A DNA stretch of 64,000 nucleotides from positions 2,542,001 to 2,606,000 of the forward strand of contig NZ_CP035495.1 in NCBI RefSeq assembly GCF_004135345.1, read 5' to 3'. This document shows positions 62,737 to 64,000 of the stretch, piece by piece; the stretch's first letter is position 1; each line of letters starts with the position of its first letter. A program made the position numbers and the translations under genes. The notes below the pieces were generated by a model. It worked only from the letters and a program-made list of their open reading frames with translations. It did not search any database and was not told the DNA's origin. The DNA is from Xylanimonas allomyrinae. GTDB lineage: Bacteria > Actinomycetota > Actinomycetes > Actinomycetales > Cellulomonadaceae.

Positions 62737-63689
62737 CGCGCCACCCGCAGCCGGGGGTCGAGCACCGTGTACAGCAGGTCGACGACGAAGTTGACCACCA
62801 CGACGAGCGCCACGAGCACCACCACGATCGACTGGACGGCCTGCAGGTCCCGCTGCTGCACCGAGTCGACCAGCAGCGACCCGAGCCCCGGCACCACGAA
62901 CACGCGCTCGACGACGACGGCACCCACGAGCATCGCCGCGAGCTGCACGCCCACGACCGTCACGACGGGCACGCCCGCGTTGCGCAGCCCGTGCCGCACG
63001 AGCGCCGACGTGCGCGTGTGGCCGGCGGCTCGCGCGGTGCGCAGGAAGTCCTCGCGCATGACCTCCAGCACGGCCGAGCGCACGTAGCGCGTCATGACGG
63101 CTGCCTGCACGGTGCCGAGCGACACCGCGGGGAGGATCGCGTGCCGCCAGAACCCGGCCGGATCGACCGCGGGCGGGGTCCATCCGCCGGCGGGCAGCCA
63201 GCCGACGTGCACCGCGACGAACGAGACGAGCAGCACGCCCACCAGGAAGTTCGGCACCGCCACACCCACCTGCGAGGCGCCCGCGATGACGGTGCCCCAC
63301 GCCGAGCGGTGCGTCACGGCCGCGATCGTGCCGAGCGGGACCGCCACGAGCACCGCGAGCAGCATGCCCAGCCCCACGAGAATGAGGGTCACCTGGACGC
63401 GGTCGGCGATCAGCGTCGTCAGGTCGTGGCCCGTGACGAAGGACGTGCCGAAGTCCCCGCGCAGCAGGCCACCCATCCAGTCGCCGTACTGGGCCAGCAG
63501 CGGCCTGTCGGTGCCGTGCTCGGCACGCCACCGCGCGAGGGCCTCGGGGGTCGCGTTGACGCCGAGCGCGACGACGGCGGCGTCGCCGGGCAGCACGCGC
63601 AGCACGAGGAACACGAGGGCGCTGGCCAGCGCGAGCGTCGCGACGAACTGCCCCGCGAGCCAGCCGACCTGTCGCCTCACAGGGACCAT
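62733..63689 (-). CDS. ABC importer permease, DppB-like
   Basis: 318 residues from ATG 63689. Six helices; N-terminal region with VLRVLPGDAAVVALG, then GDFGTSFVTGHDLTTLIADR, and the coupling loop ARAAGHTRTSALVRHGLRNA. Family: inner-membrane channel of di-/oligopeptide or nickel importers. The order binding protein-permease-permease-ATPase is standard for this family. Confidence 0.94.
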   Translation of the reverse strand: MVPVRRQVGWLAGQFVATLALASALVFLVLRVLPGDAAVVALGVNATPEALARWRAEHGTDRPLLAQYGDWMGGLLRGDFGTSFVTGHDLTTLIADRVQVTLILVGLGMLLAVLVAVPLGTIAAVTHRSAWGTVIAGASQVGVAVPNFLVGVLLVSFVAVHVGWLPAGGWTPPAVDPAGFWRHAILPAVSLGTVQAAVMTRYVRSAVLEVMREDFLRTARAAGHTRTSALVRHGLRNAGVPVVTVVGVQLAAMLVGAVVVERVFVVPGLGSLLVDSVQQRDLQAVQSIVVVLVALVVVVNFVVDLLYTVLDPRLRVAR

Positions 63690-63753
63690 CCTGCAACCGG
63701 GGCGGCGGTTCGCGCCCGCTTGGCGTGGGGAGCACCCGCGCGGCCCGGCGGGG

Positions 63754-64000
63754 TCAGGAGGTCCACGCCAGGGTGGTCAGGTCCATGGACTCCGTGACGG
63801 CGTTCGCCGCGATGCCCGTCAGCCCCTTGTCGGCGACGATGAGCGTCGGGGCCAGGTACAGCACGACGCCGCCCGCGTCGTCGACGATCTGGCGCGCCAC
63901 CTGCTTCATGCCGGTGACGAACTCCTCGGGGGTGCCCGCGTCGGCTCGCGCGGCGATCGGGGCGATGACGGAGTCGTCGTAGCCGAGGTAGTAGTCGCGG
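63754..64000 (-). CDS. Peptide/nickel-type substrate-binding protein, C-terminal fragment
   Basis: Only the last 81 residues are in the window (starting RDYYLGYDDSVIAPIAARAD; ending LTTLAWTS). The stretch FVTGMKQVARQIVDDAGGVV and VLYLAPTLIVADKGLTGI is the C-terminal lobe of family-5 extracellular solute-binding proteins, in which this last strand commonly starts WLYNP or similar. It precedes the permeases and supplies the substrate for this importer. N-terminus and ligand cannot be judged. Confidence 0.82.
   Translation of the reverse strand, partial: RDYYLGYDDSVIAPIAARADAGTPEEFVTGMKQVARQIVDDAGGVVLYLAPTLIVADKGLTGIAANAVTESMDLTTLAWTS

Overview
The window is very GC-rich (roughly 72-74% by eye), densely coding, and full of actinobacterial traits: sortase-assembled pili, an SpoIIE/STAS partner-switching set, a DrrAB-type ABC exporter, leaderless genes and a SAM-clan riboswitch. 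Gene content and protein style fit a Micrococcales actinomycete of the Cellulomonas/Promicromonospora type; this assignment is inference. No rRNA, tRNA, insertion sequence, prophage or CRISPR array was seen.

Layout. 1-14.4 kb (minus strand): a 3,798-residue secreted modular protein (signal peptide, about 12 invasin-type Ig repeats, 14 cysteine-paired Ig repeats, 2 DUF11-like domains, 17 thrombospondin type-3 calcium repeats), then a single-pass membrane protein with a huge acidic tail, then a sigma-70-like protein with a zinc-binding motif and a Pro-Glu repeat tail that runs off the left edge. 14.7-16.3 kb: a small lipoprotein and a class E sortase-like protein whose catalytic Cys is Gly. 16.4-18.3 kb: SAM riboswitch, rhodanese, metZ. 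18.3-22.5 kb: an unknown protein, two DivIVA-like coiled-coil proteins and an AraC-type regulator. 22.6-26.2 kb: NrdI-like flavodoxin, radical SAM/SPASM enzyme, metallo-beta-lactamase-fold hydrolase, and a PAP2 membrane phosphatase with a short upstream leader ORF. 26.2-36.6 kb: purine genes purQ, purS, purC, purD and purA, all on the minus strand, interrupted by a septum-formation-like membrane protein, a ribbon-helix-helix/DUF4097/ABC exporter operon and an AdhP-type alcohol dehydrogenase. 36.7-47.1 kb: two STAS anti-anti-sigma proteins and a PAS-GAF-PP2C-HATPase phosphatase flank a class C sortase pilus operon (tip protein, small pilin, major pilin, sortase). 47.1-54.7 kb: fbaA, an RNA methyltransferase, purT, DedA, a HAD phosphatase, pyrE, corA and an SDR. 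54.8-60.1 kb: a tripartite tricarboxylate transporter (tctCBA) divergent from a CitA/CitB-type two-component system. 60.2-64 kb: a peptide/nickel-type ABC importer (fused double ATPase, two permeases, truncated binding protein).

One pattern cuts across everything. At least fourteen otherwise conserved genes, including purS, purT, corA, the pilins and the transporters, are broken by what looks like the loss of exactly one base, nearly always inside a short G or C run. Restoring one base rejoins each protein. I read this as a homopolymer-contraction artefact of the sequence rather than biology, and I annotate each such gene as one CDS with the break position stated.

Most interesting biology: the three-gene sigma/membrane/giant-adhesin locus; the Cys-less sortase-like protein; the riboswitch whose closing helix abuts the ribosome-binding site; the operator cluster over a leaderless promoter at 28.64-28.69 kb; and the orphan NrdI/radical SAM/hydrolase group.
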